From Micrococcales bacterium (GTDB lineage Bacteria > Actinomycetota > Actinomycetes > Actinomycetales > Microbacteriaceae): a DNA stretch of 36,211 nt. Shown here one piece after another: positions 11,141 to 20,140 of the stretch (the first letter of the stretch is position 1; each line of letters opens with the position of its first letter). The stretch is taken from the NCBI GenBank assembly GCA_947483795.1, contig CANKLZ010000001.1, positions 73,071 through 109,281 of the forward strand. The letters are read 5' to 3'. The position numbers and the translations under genes were made by a program. The notes beneath the pieces were generated by a model. That model saw only the letters and a program-made list of their open reading frames with translations, was not told where the DNA came from and did not search any database.

Positions 11141-12236
11141 TCCAATCCGGGTTTTCTCTTAACCAGTCCCGCCAAACTTCTACAGCAGCTAGATGCTGAG
11201 AGTAGGTGTCGCTAAAAACAGTTTCACCGGTCTCTAGGTTGACTGACACGAAGTACAGCCAAGAACCAGACGCTGGATTCAAAGCAGCATCGATTGCCAA
11301 TGCTCCCACTCCAGAGATAGGTCCAACAGGTAAACCCGGATACATGTAGGTGTTGTATGGGTTCGGGTCTGCTCGATCAGCAGCCGATGTTTGGAAAGTG
11401 TTGCCGTCGACACCGTAAGAGACTGTCGCGTCTGACTGCAAAGGCATGTTCACACTGAGCCTGTTGACGAATACGCGAGATACTTTATAGAAGTCTTGTT
11501 CTTGTCTAGCTTCGCGTTGGATAACAGAAGCCAAAGTGAGAACTCTGTGCCAGTCCTTCTTCGCGACGCCGTCTTCAACTAATTGCTCTTTAGTTCTGTC
11601 AACTAGGACGCCTACAATTCTCTGTGCACTCAAGGACGGATCGAATGAGTAGGTTGCCGGGAAAAGGTAGCCTTCGAGTGAAGGAGCTTCTTCGGGGATG
11701 TCGAAAAACTCTAAATCCTCCGACGCAGCAACAAAGCTTTCCACACTGACTCCTGTGGCTGTCGCTAGCAATTCAAAAACCGATTTATTGCGCAAACCTT
11801 CTCGAATAGTCACTCGAGTGGTGATGGCATTGTTTGGGTTCACAAGGTACTCGATGGCTCTGACTGCAGAGATCTTAGTTGGCAATTTATAAGTGCCTGG
11901 GAAAAATGTGGGATTGGAACTGTATATAGTTCGAAGTGTTATCTCCAGACTCTTCGTTACATCTGCAGCAAAGAGTTTCTTGGCGACTTCTTCGCCGGTG
12001 TCGCCACGTTCAACGATTATGTCTACTGGTGTTGAACCGATTCCACTGTATTCAGCACCTGTGACTTGCTCGTAGATTCCACGAAAGGTCTGGCGATTCA
12101 TGAAAGTAATTGAACCTACTACAACTGCAGCTATCGCGACAAGAGCCAATAAACGATAGCGGGGTTTGCGTTTCTTTAGCAGCTCACGTCTGGTGGCAAA
12201 CTGAGGTTCAGTCATGTTTTGCTCTCCATTCGGCAA
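11133..12236 (-). CDS. mltG: Endolytic transglycosylase MltG (YceG-like)
   Basis: N-terminal transmembrane segment; SDATVSYGVDG...NPYNTYMYPGLPVGPISGVGALAIDAALNPA; alternative start Met at 12215. Confidence 0.95.
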   Translation of the reverse strand: MPNGEQNMTEPQFATRRELLKKRKPRYRLLALVAIAAVVVGSITFMNRQTFRGIYEQVTGAEYSGIGSTPVDIIVERGDTGEEVAKKLFAADVTKSLEITLRTIYSSNPTFFPGTYKLPTKISAVRAIEYLVNPNNAITTRVTIREGLRNKSVFELLATATGVSVESFVAASEDLEFFDIPEEAPSLEGYLFPATYSFDPSLSAQRIVGVLVDRTKEQLVEDGVAKKDWHRVLTLASVIQREARQEQDFYKVSRVFVNRLSVNMPLQSDATVSYGVDGNTFQTSAADRADPNPYNTYMYPGLPVGPISGVGALAIDAALNPASGSWLYFVSVNLETGETVFSDTYSQHLAAVEVWRDWLRENPDWND

Positions 12237-12690
12237 TCGTCAAACCTGGTCGTTGATTACTGTTTCGTTCGACGCTTAAAGCATATTCAAGTATCGCCAC
12301 AGCGGCCATCTGATCTATTGTGCTTCTGGCAGATTTCTGACTCTTTCCAATGTCAACTAGTTGACTGTTCGCAATAGAAGTTGTCAATCTTTCATCTACC
12401 AAGAGAACGTGAACTTCAGTAGCTGTACTTAGTTCTCCAGCAAAGGCAAGTGCGTCCCTTGTGGATTCTGTTACTGTTCCTTGGAGATTTATTGGCATCC
12501 CAACATAAATCTCTAAAACGTCCCCTTCGACCAAAGCAAGAGACAGAACTTCATCGATACATGCGCGAAGCTCTTCTGTGCGAGCGACAGTTGCTAACGG
12601 ACTAGCCAGAATAGCGTGGAAGTCGGTTATGGCCAGACCGATACGCGCTTTACCGACATCGACAGCTAGGCGTCTGCCTGGTCGAAGCAA
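12208..12690 (-). CDS. ruvX: Putative pre-16S rRNA nuclease / Holliday junction resolvase-like YqgF
   Basis: 160 aa; RRLAVDVGKARIGLAITD; between alaS and mltG as in other actinobacteria; TTG start abutting the alaS stop. Confidence 0.92.
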   Translation of the reverse strand: MLRPGRRLAVDVGKARIGLAITDFHAILASPLATVARTEELRACIDEVLSLALVEGDVLEIYVGMPINLQGTVTESTRDALAFAGELSTATEVHVLLVDERLTTSIANSQLVDIGKSQKSARSTIDQMAAVAILEYALSVERNSNQRPGLTIAEWRAKHD

Positions 12691-15345
12691 TTAGCGGAGA
12701 CTTTCAGTGATTGCAGCAAGAGCTTGAGGAATCTTGCTAGCATCTGTTCCGCCACCTTGAGCGATGTCCGCTTTACCGCCTCCGCCACCGCCAAGAATCT
12801 GTGAAGCCATGCGAACTAGATCTCCAGCCTTAGCGCCATTGGCTTGCGCTTTAGAATTTGTCACAACAATCAAAGCTGGTTTTCCATCTAATACTGCTGT
12901 TAGAGCAACAACTGCAGGGACGTCACCTATTTGGTCTCTAACCTTGATAGCCAAGTCACGAAGCGCGTCTGCGTTAGGAACATTGGCTACTTCAGTAGCA
13001 ATAACACTGTAGTTAGCAACTGTGCTCATTGATGCGATGAGTTGAGGTATCTGAAGAGTCAGTTGTTGAAACTGAACCGCTGCTAGCTCGCGTTGCATTT
13101 CTTTCACTTCAGTTAGCAACATCTCTAAACGATCGCTGGCATTCGAAGGGGTGCTTTTCAGTTGCTCTGCAATCTTGTGAAGCAAAACTCGCTCTTGAGT
13201 AAGTGAGTGCAGTGCTTCCATACCGACTAGAGCCTCTAATCTTCTGGAACCAGAACCAACTGAAGATTCATTTGTTATTGACACTAAGCCAATCTGTGAA
13301 CTTCTAGAAACGTGAGTACCACCACAAAGCTCTCTTGACCAAGGTCCACCTATTTGAACTACTCGAACGCTCTCGTCGTAAGTCTCTCCAAAGAGTGCTA
13401 CTGCCCCCCAATTTCTTGCATCAGGAAGTGACATGAAGGAAGCAGACACGGCAAGGTCTGCCCTGATGGCTAAATTGGAGATCTCTTCAATCTCTGACTT
13501 TGTTTCTGAGCTAAGCGCAGCCGTCCAAGAGAAGTCCAGGCGCATGTATCCAGGTTTGTTGTATGAACCTGACTGCAACGCTGTTGGTCCTAGTGCTTGA
13601 CGGAGCGCAGCATGCACGACGTGAGTCGCCGAGTGAGCTTGAGCTGCACCAATTCGCCAATCTGCATCAACAGCCGTTGTAACTTGGCTTCCTACACCGA
13701 ACTCGCCCTTACGGACGATTGCTTTGTGCGACACTAGGCCCTTAACTGGCTTCTGAACATCTAGAACTTCAAGCTCGAAGCCGTCACCAGTAATGACACC
13801 AGCATCTGCAGACTGTCCACCTGATTCGGCATAGAAACTAGTTCTATCGAGAATCACGTCGACGATTACTCCAGCGTTTGCAGAGCTGACTGGCACACCA
13901 TCAACAATCAGCCCAAGAACTCTTGCTGAGGATTCAAGTTCTTCGTAGCCTGTGAAAGAGGTAACACCCTGCATTCTGAATTCACCGTAGACAGAGAGGT
14001 CGGTGTTACCGGCCTTCTTTAATTTTGCATCTGCTTTAGCTCGATTGCGCTGTTCACTCATCAAGGCGGTGAAGGAATCACGATCAACGCTAAGGCAAGA
14101 CTCTTCAGCAATTTCTACTGTCAGGTCAATTGGGAATCCATAGGTGTCATGAAGAAGGAACGTTGTTTCACCGTCTAGAACTTTAGCGCCTGCACTCTTG
14201 GTGGATGCTATAGCTGTTTCCAAGACTAGAGTTCCTGAAACAAGTGTTCTAAGAAATGCCTCTTCTTCAGCCAGCACGGTGGTGTTGATTCTTGGGTATT
14301 CAGTTTCTAGCTCCGGATAGGCGTCAACCATAGCGTTCTTAGATGTTAGGAACAGGCGTCCGAATACTGGTTCGTTCACTCCGAGTAATCTCATGGCACG
14401 AACAGTTCGGCGAAGCAGTCTTCGAAGCACATACCCACGTCCATCATTGCCGGGTGAGACACCGTCGCCAATGAGCATCAGCGCGCTTCTAACGTGATCT
14501 GCGACAACACGCAGTCGCACGTCATCATCTAAATTGGCTCCGTAAGTCTTGCCAGATAACCCTGCGGCTAGATCGAGAACAGGCCTGACCTGATCAATTT
14601 CATAAAGGTTTTCTACCCCTTGCATGAGGAAGGCAACACGCTCTAATCCCATTCCGGTGTCGATGTTCTTGGAAGGTAGTTCAGCTAGGATTTCGAAGTT
14701 GTCTTTACCAGTTCCTAACCCTCGTTCGTACTGCATAAAGACAAGGTTCCAGATTTCAATATAACGATTCTCATCTGCCACAGGACCGCCATCGATACCG
14801 TAAGCAGGGCCTCTGTCGTAGTAGATCTCTGAACAAGGCCCAGCAGGTCCTGGCTGTCCGGTTGACCAATAATTATCAGCCATTCCACGACGTTGAATTC
14901 TCTCTATAGGAACTTCTGATAACTCAAGCCAGAGACCAATAGCCTCTTCGTCATCTTGGAATACAGTTACCCAGAGCTGTTCCTTGTCCAATCCCAAACC
15001 ACCATCATCAACAGATTTGGTCAAGAATTCCCACGCATATGAGATTGCTTCCCTCTTGAAGTAATCTCCAAAAGAAAAGTTTCCATTCATTTGGAAGAAC
15101 GTGCCGTGGCGAGTGGTCTTGCCAACCTCTTCAATGTCAAGGGTTCGAACGCACTTTTGAACGCTGGTTGCTCTCTTGTATGGAGCAGGGATTAGACCAG
15201 TCATGTATGGAATGAATGGAACCATTCCAGCAACGGTGAACAAAAGAGATGGGTCTTCACTGATCAATGATGCACTTGGAACTACCTCGTGTTCCTTGCT
15301 TTCGAAGAAGTCTAGCCATCTCTTCTTTATTTCAGCTGTCTTCAT
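12691..15345 (-). CDS. alaS: Alanyl-tRNA synthetase
   Basis: 884 aa; RWLDFFESKEHEVVPSASL, AHSATHVVHAALRQALG, ELCGGTHVSRSSQIG, GGGGGGKADIAQGGG. Confidence 0.98.
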   Translation of the reverse strand: MKTAEIKKRWLDFFESKEHEVVPSASLISEDPSLLFTVAGMVPFIPYMTGLIPAPYKRATSVQKCVRTLDIEEVGKTTRHGTFFQMNGNFSFGDYFKREAISYAWEFLTKSVDDGGLGLDKEQLWVTVFQDDEEAIGLWLELSEVPIERIQRRGMADNYWSTGQPGPAGPCSEIYYDRGPAYGIDGGPVADENRYIEIWNLVFMQYERGLGTGKDNFEILAELPSKNIDTGMGLERVAFLMQGVENLYEIDQVRPVLDLAAGLSGKTYGANLDDDVRLRVVADHVRSALMLIGDGVSPGNDGRGYVLRRLLRRTVRAMRLLGVNEPVFGRLFLTSKNAMVDAYPELETEYPRINTTVLAEEEAFLRTLVSGTLVLETAIASTKSAGAKVLDGETTFLLHDTYGFPIDLTVEIAEESCLSVDRDSFTALMSEQRNRAKADAKLKKAGNTDLSVYGEFRMQGVTSFTGYEELESSARVLGLIVDGVPVSSANAGVIVDVILDRTSFYAESGGQSADAGVITGDGFELEVLDVQKPVKGLVSHKAIVRKGEFGVGSQVTTAVDADWRIGAAQAHSATHVVHAALRQALGPTALQSGSYNKPGYMRLDFSWTAALSSETKSEIEEISNLAIRADLAVSASFMSLPDARNWGAVALFGETYDESVRVVQIGGPWSRELCGGTHVSRSSQIGLVSITNESSVGSGSRRLEALVGMEALHSLTQERVLLHKIAEQLKSTPSNASDRLEMLLTEVKEMQRELAAVQFQQLTLQIPQLIASMSTVANYSVIATEVANVPNADALRDLAIKVRDQIGDVPAVVALTAVLDGKPALIVVTNSKAQANGAKAGDLVRMASQILGGGGGGKADIAQGGGTDASKIPQALAAITESLR

Positions 15346-15542
15346 CGAGCAGGTTTCGTCTTTGAACTCTTACTTGCCTTCGCCTCTTGCTCGCGGTACC
15401 CCTCGGAGACTGCGTTAGCGAATGTGCGAATCTTTTCCCCTGCATCGTCGAGGGTTTTTTTGGCTTCTGGATTTGCATCGATTTGTCTAGCCAGATAAAC
15501 ACCGATAGCTATTCCTGCGATGAGGACTGCGGTCTTACGCAT
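15342..15542 (-). CDS. Small hypothetical protein with N-terminal hydrophobic segment and charged tail (YtxH-like architecture)
   Basis: 66 aa MRKTAVLIAGIAIGVYLARQIDANPEAKKTLDDAGEKIRTF...; overlaps the alaS start, co-directional. Confidence 0.75.
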   Translation of the reverse strand: MRKTAVLIAGIAIGVYLARQIDANPEAKKTLDDAGEKIRTFANAVSEGYREQEAKASKSSKTKPAR

Positions 15543-15547
15543 AAGAG

Positions 15548-15895
15548 TTATTTCTTCTTGCCCATGAAACTAGAGACACCGCGGATGATTTCGCCAACAC
15601 GAAGTAATGGTCCCCCAATTGTTGTTGTGAAAGATGAAATAAGTGAGCTGAGGTTTCCAGTTGCATCAACGACGCTGTCAGTTATTACATCAATTTTCTC
15701 TAATTGCTTATTGGTGGACTTAGTGGTTTCGGTCAGTTCGGTAAGCAATGGGATTAGAGATTCACCTGTTTCACGAATGCTTGCAGAGGCAGCATCTAAA
15801 AGTTTAGAAACCTTGAGTAGCACGAGCACCAAGAAGGTAACTAGAACAACTACGGCACCTGCGCAAATCAATGCTGCTAACTCTGCACCATTCAT
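15548..15895 (-). CDS. DUF948-like membrane-anchored coiled-coil protein
   Basis: 115 aa; N-terminal TM segment followed by heptad-like region (LLDAASASIRETGESLIPLLTELTETTKSTNKQLEKIDVITDSV). Confidence 0.8.
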   Translation of the reverse strand: MNGAELAALICAGAVVVLVTFLVLVLLKVSKLLDAASASIRETGESLIPLLTELTETTKSTNKQLEKIDVITDSVVDATGNLSSLISSFTTTIGGPLLRVGEIIRGVSSFMGKKK

Positions 15896-15910
15896 GAGTA
15901 ATCCTTTTAG

Positions 15911-16540
15911 TTAGCGAGCTGCGTAGTACTCAACCACAAGCTGAACTTCACAAGTTACTGGAACTTCAGCACGCTTAGGTCTGCGAATCAACGTTGCTTG
16001 CAACTTATCAAGTTCAACAGATAGGTAACCAGGGACAGGAGGCAATACGTCAACGTGACCACCAGCAGCAGCAACCTGGAAAGGTTCTGTGCTTTCGCTA
16101 TTCTCATGAACGTGGATCATCTGACCAACTTTCACTCGAGCTGATGGACGGTCAAGACGAAGACCATCAACCAAGATATGACGGTGAACAACCATCTGAC
16201 GTGCTTGAGCCATTGTACGAGCGAAACCTGCTCTGTGAACTAGAGCATCAAGTCTCATCTCAAGAAGCTCAACTAGGTTCTCACCTGTTAGACCCTCTAT
16301 TCTCTTCGCGTCGTTGAAGGTCTTGCGAAGCTGAGCCTCACGAATACCGTACTGTGCGCGTAGTCTTTGCTTCTCACGCAGACGAACTGCGAAGTCGCTG
16401 TCGGTCTTACGCTTGGTACGACCGTGTTGGCCTGGAGCGTATGGACGCTTTTCCATGTACTTTGCTGCTTTAGGGGTTAGGGCGATGCCCAATGCACGAG
16501 ACAAGCGAGTCTTGCTTCGTGTTCTAGTGGTTTTAGACAC
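15911..16540 (-). CDS. rpsD: 30S ribosomal protein S4
   Basis: 209 aa; KRPYAPGQHGRTKRKTDSDFAVRLREKQRLRAQYGI; S4 domain LEMRLDALVHRAGFARTMAQARQMVVHRHILVDG; GTG start with AAAGGAA upstream. Confidence 0.98.
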   Translation of the reverse strand: MSKTTRTRSKTRLSRALGIALTPKAAKYMEKRPYAPGQHGRTKRKTDSDFAVRLREKQRLRAQYGIREAQLRKTFNDAKRIEGLTGENLVELLEMRLDALVHRAGFARTMAQARQMVVHRHILVDGLRLDRPSARVKVGQMIHVHENSESTEPFQVAAAGGHVDVLPPVPGYLSVELDKLQATLIRRPKRAEVPVTCEVQLVVEYYAAR

Positions 16541-16584
16541 GTATTCCTTTCAAAGAATGCATAAATTGAAATAAGTTTTGTGCC

Positions 16585-16619
16585 CGGTGCAGATCGGCTA
16601 AATGAAATGCACTCACCGT
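16585..16619 (-). promoter_or_regulatory. Hairpin in rpsD 5' leader (candidate autoregulatory or structural element)
   Basis: Minus-strand CGG-TGAG-TGCA ... TGCA-CCG inverted repeat within the 161-nt rarA-rpsD gap. Confidence 0.3.
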
Positions 16620-16701
16620 TTTACTGGAACTCAGCCATGAACATCAGTAAGGTCGGCAACCTGACAATACTAACGGTTTGAACCGAGTTTTGCTAGCACT
16701 T

Positions 16702-18009
16702 CTAGTTCCTGCTCTTGAGCTCAAGTAGACGCTTTAGCCTATCCGCGAGGGTGAGCTCGTAACCCTTGGCTTTTGGCTTGTAGTACGCTCGCTTCTGGCC
16801 ATCCTCAGGTAGGTAAACCTGTGACGACAAGGTGTCTTCCATATCATGGGGATACTCGTAGTGTTTGCCATCGCCTGCCAACCCTGATGAACGAAGGTGT
16901 GCTGGTACGGCGGGGGTAAATCCTGCGTTGACATCCGCAAGAGCTGTATTTATGGCTAGGTAAGCACTGTTTGATTTTGGAGCAAGTGCGAGGTAGATGG
17001 TGCACGAGGACAGAGGAATTCGCCCTTCAGGCATCCCAATTTGTGCGACGACGCTCATGGTCGCATTTGCTAAAGCTAGCGCAGAAGGATCTGCCAAACC
17101 AACGTCCTCGGCGGCCACTATTACTAAACGGCGAGCAATAAACCTAGGGTCTTCTCCCCCTGCGATCATGCGAGCTAGCCAGTGCAGTGCTGCATCCGGA
17201 TCATTACCCCGAATTGACTTGATGAATGCACTAATAATGTCGTAATGCTGGTCGCCTGTTGAGTCATACCGAACCAAAGCCAGAGGCATGGCAGCCTCGA
17301 TATCAGATACACCTATTTCGCTCCGTCCTGCCTTGCTCACTGAAAAAGCAGCAGCCTCGAGAACTGTTAAGGCCTTGCGAGCATCGCCACCTGACCTTTT
17401 GGCTATCAGCGTCAGCGCTGCGCCTAAAGCAGTGAACTTGGATGCCAATCCTCTTTCGTCCACGAGGGCCGTATCTAGGAGCTGAATAATGTCGCTTTCA
17501 TTCAGTTCAACCAAGCGAAGCAGACTTGTTCGGGACATTATGGCTGAAGTTAGTGCATAGACGGGATTCTCTGTGGTAGCTCCAATTAGAACGACCTCTC
17601 CATCCTCGACTGCCAAAAGCAACGATTCTTGTTGCACCTTTGAGAATCTGTGAATCTCATCTACGAAGACGACGGCTGCTCCCCTTCCTGCCTTCGAATC
17701 ATCCCTTGAGCGCTCCATAGCATCCCGAAGGTCCTTCACAGTGGAATTGATTGCGCTCACCTCTATGAGACGCCTTCCGCTCGATTTAGCTAACAAACGA
17801 GCGATTGTTGTCTTCCCGCTTCCTGGCGGGCCATACAAAAGAAGCGAAGGCAGAGCCTGAATTGGCGAAGCCATGCCTAAGAACGAGGCGACTGGTCCGG
17901 TTGGGTTCAACACCTCGTCCTGACCCAAAACGTCTCGAATTTGCTCAGGGCGCATTCGAGCAGCCAGTGGCAAACCAACTGGGAAATCAAAAAGGTTCGA
18001 ACTCTTCAC
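16702..18009 (-). CDS. rarA: Replication-associated recombination protein A (RarA/MgsA AAA+ ATPase)
   Basis: 435 aa; LLYGPPGSGKTTIARLLA, VVFVDEIHRFSKVQQ, GATTENPVYALTSAIMSR. Confidence 0.95.
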   Translation of the reverse strand: MKSSNLFDFPVGLPLAARMRPEQIRDVLGQDEVLNPTGPVASFLGMASPIQALPSLLLYGPPGSGKTTIARLLAKSSGRRLIEVSAINSTVKDLRDAMERSRDDSKAGRGAAVVFVDEIHRFSKVQQESLLLAVEDGEVVLIGATTENPVYALTSAIMSRTSLLRLVELNESDIIQLLDTALVDERGLASKFTALGAALTLIAKRSGGDARKALTVLEAAAFSVSKAGRSEIGVSDIEAAMPLALVRYDSTGDQHYDIISAFIKSIRGNDPDAALHWLARMIAGGEDPRFIARRLVIVAAEDVGLADPSALALANATMSVVAQIGMPEGRIPLSSCTIYLALAPKSNSAYLAINTALADVNAGFTPAVPAHLRSSGLAGDGKHYEYPHDMEDTLSSQVYLPEDGQKRAYYKPKAKGYELTLADRLKRLLELKSRN

Positions 18010-18074
18010 TGTTCAAGGTTAAACCATCTATTAACTCGTCTAAAATCAATATGAACGTTTAATCGGAGGCGAAA

Positions 18075-18881
18075 TTGGCTAGCAAGAGAAGTAATGACAT
18101 TCAGGCTGCAGCAAAGAAAAGCTTGAAGAGCTTCGAGCAGAAGCAGAATGTTGTAGATCACAGAATCAAGGTTCGTGCAAAGGACAATAGGCTCGCGGTT
18201 TTGGTGACTGCAGCGACTTTTGTCGTCGCACTGGTAGCCCAGTACTCCTACTTCGGATTTGGTCCAGGAGTTGCCAAAGATTTCTGCATAAACTTCTCTC
18301 AAACTCCAGAACCCGAAGTGAGCGGAACATCGAAGCCACTTCTAATTCCAGATGCTGCAATCTCAGAATGTAGGGACTGGACAGGCGTCATGACTGTTAA
18401 CAAGGCAAACTTGGACATCAAACTTGATGGCGAGTCCGCACCTCAGGCTGTCGCTAACTTCGTGGACCTTATTCGAATCGGTTTCTACACCGGAGTCAGC
18501 TGCCACCGTCTAACAACTTCTAGCATTTACGTTCTTCAGTGCGGTGATCCGAAGGGTGATGGTACGGGCGACCCTGGATATAAGTTCGGGCCGATCGAAA
18601 ATGTTCCGACTGCTAAAGAAGGAAAGCAGCCAGTATACAAAAAGGGTGTTCTAGCAATGGCACGTCAATCGAATGCTCCAACAACAATGGGTAGCCAATT
18701 CTTTATTGTTTACGAAGATTCAACTATTCCTAGCGACGCAGCCGGTGGTTACACCGTGTTTGGTGAAGTAACTGCTGGGCTAGCTGGTTTGGATCCAATC
18801 ATCTCAGCTGGTGTCAAAGGTGGTTCTGGAGACGGTAAACCTGCGGTTGAGACCGCGATTAAAAACATTACGATTAAATAG
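18075..18881 (+). CDS. Membrane-anchored cyclophilin-type peptidyl-prolyl cis-trans isomerase
   Basis: 268 aa; TM segment LAVLVTAATFVVALVAQYSYF; cyclophilin motifs GFYTGVSCHRL, GVLAMARQSNAPTTMGSQFFIVYED; TTG start with GGAGG upstream. Confidence 0.92.
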   Translation: MASKRSNDIQAAAKKSLKSFEQKQNVVDHRIKVRAKDNRLAVLVTAATFVVALVAQYSYFGFGPGVAKDFCINFSQTPEPEVSGTSKPLLIPDAAISECRDWTGVMTVNKANLDIKLDGESAPQAVANFVDLIRIGFYTGVSCHRLTTSSIYVLQCGDPKGDGTGDPGYKFGPIENVPTAKEGKQPVYKKGVLAMARQSNAPTTMGSQFFIVYEDSTIPSDAAGGYTVFGEVTAGLAGLDPIISAGVKGGSGDGKPAVETAIKNITIK

Positions 18882-18904
18882 TTCAAACAACCAGGGAGAC
18901 CAAA

Positions 18905-20140
18905 GTGTCAACAATGCAAAGTGAATTTAGCCGTGTCGATGAGAACGGTAACTTTTACGTTTTGGATGCTGGAACAGAGAGACTTATTGGGTCTCAACCA
19001 GCTATGACACTGGAGGCAGCGCAAGCTTTCTACACTAAGAAGTTTGACGATTTGGAAGCCTCTGTGCGTCTGTTGGAGCAGAGAGTGAAAGCTAAAGCGG
19101 ACGTGAAGTCAATCCAAAAGTCCGTACAGAAACTGATCTCAGAACTAGAGTCTCCTGCAGCTATTGGTAACCTTCAGTCTCTCAGAGACAGGGTTGCAAC
19201 TGTCACTGGTTCTCTAACTGGTCTTCTTGAAGAGGCAAATGCTAAGCAGGCGGAATTATCAGCTGAAGCTCTCTTGGCTCGTGAAACAATTGTTATCGCC
19301 GCAGAGGAACTAGCTGCCAAGGACCCTCAGAAAGTCAACTACAAAACAGGATCTGCCAAGATGCTTGAGCTCTTCACTGCGTGGCAAGGGTTGCAGAAGT
19401 CTTCAGTTAAAGTTTCAAAGTCCAAGGCAGACGCCCTATGGCAAAGGTTCTCCAAAGCAAGAAACACTTTCGATTCAAACAAGAGACAGTTCTTCTCTGC
19501 ACAGGACAGTCTCGTTAAAGCAAGCAAGAATGCAAAGTCTGACCTTGTTGCGAAAGCGGAGGCTCTGGTTGAAAAGGGTGCCGAAGGCACATCCGCCTAT
19601 AAAGATCTTTTGGCTTCTTGGAAGACTCTTCCAAAAACTAAGACGAAATCAGATGACACACTGTGGGCCAAGTTCAAAGCCGCAGGCGACGCAATCTATG
19701 CAGCCAAATCAGAGAAGATGGCCGCTGACGACATCGAATTCAAGGCCAACCTAGAGGTCAAACTTGCTCTCCTAGAAGAAGCAGAGAAGATTGACCCAAG
19801 TAAAGATCTAGCAGTAGCTAAATCCACTCTTCAAAACATTCAAGGCCGTTGGGAGAAGGCAGGCAAAGTCCCTCGCGATAGCATGAAGAAATTAGACGAC
19901 CGGCTAAAGGCTGTTGAAGCGAAGATTAAAAACGTAGAGGCTGAAATTTGGCGTAAGTCCGACCCAGCCACAGTAGATAGAACGAACTCTGTAAGAACTC
20001 AGCTTGAGGCATCAATTGCCAAACTTGAAGCTGATTTGGAGAAGGCTAAGTCAACTGGAGATTCGAAGAAGATAGCTGATGCTACCGAGGCACTTCAAAC
20101 TAAGCAGGCTTGGTTAGCAGTAGTAATCGCCAACACCTAG
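18905..20140 (+). CDS. DUF349 domain-containing protein
   Basis: 411 aa; Lys/Ala-rich coiled coil with repeated ...ALWQRFSKARNTFDSNK / LWAKFKAAGDAIYAAK / RWEKAGKVPRDSMKKLDDRLKAVEAKI units typical of DUF349. Confidence 0.87.
   Translation: MSTMQSEFSRVDENGNFYVLDAGTERLIGSQPAMTLEAAQAFYTKKFDDLEASVRLLEQRVKAKADVKSIQKSVQKLISELESPAAIGNLQSLRDRVATVTGSLTGLLEEANAKQAELSAEALLARETIVIAAEELAAKDPQKVNYKTGSAKMLELFTAWQGLQKSSVKVSKSKADALWQRFSKARNTFDSNKRQFFSAQDSLVKASKNAKSDLVAKAEALVEKGAEGTSAYKDLLASWKTLPKTKTKSDDTLWAKFKAAGDAIYAAKSEKMAADDIEFKANLEVKLALLEEAEKIDPSKDLAVAKSTLQNIQGRWEKAGKVPRDSMKKLDDRLKAVEAKIKNVEAEIWRKSDPATVDRTNSVRTQLEASIAKLEADLEKAKSTGDSKKIADATEALQTKQAWLAVVIANT

Noticed and set aside
15387-15914. 175-aa plus-strand ORF opposite the small membrane protein and DUF948 genes
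   Set aside because: Antisense to two credible genes with ribosome-binding sites; translation has no recognisable domain.
16674-16685. CGGTTCAAACCG as an intrinsic terminator after rarA
   Set aside because: Short stem and no U-run on the minus strand; kept only as part of the rpsD leader observation.
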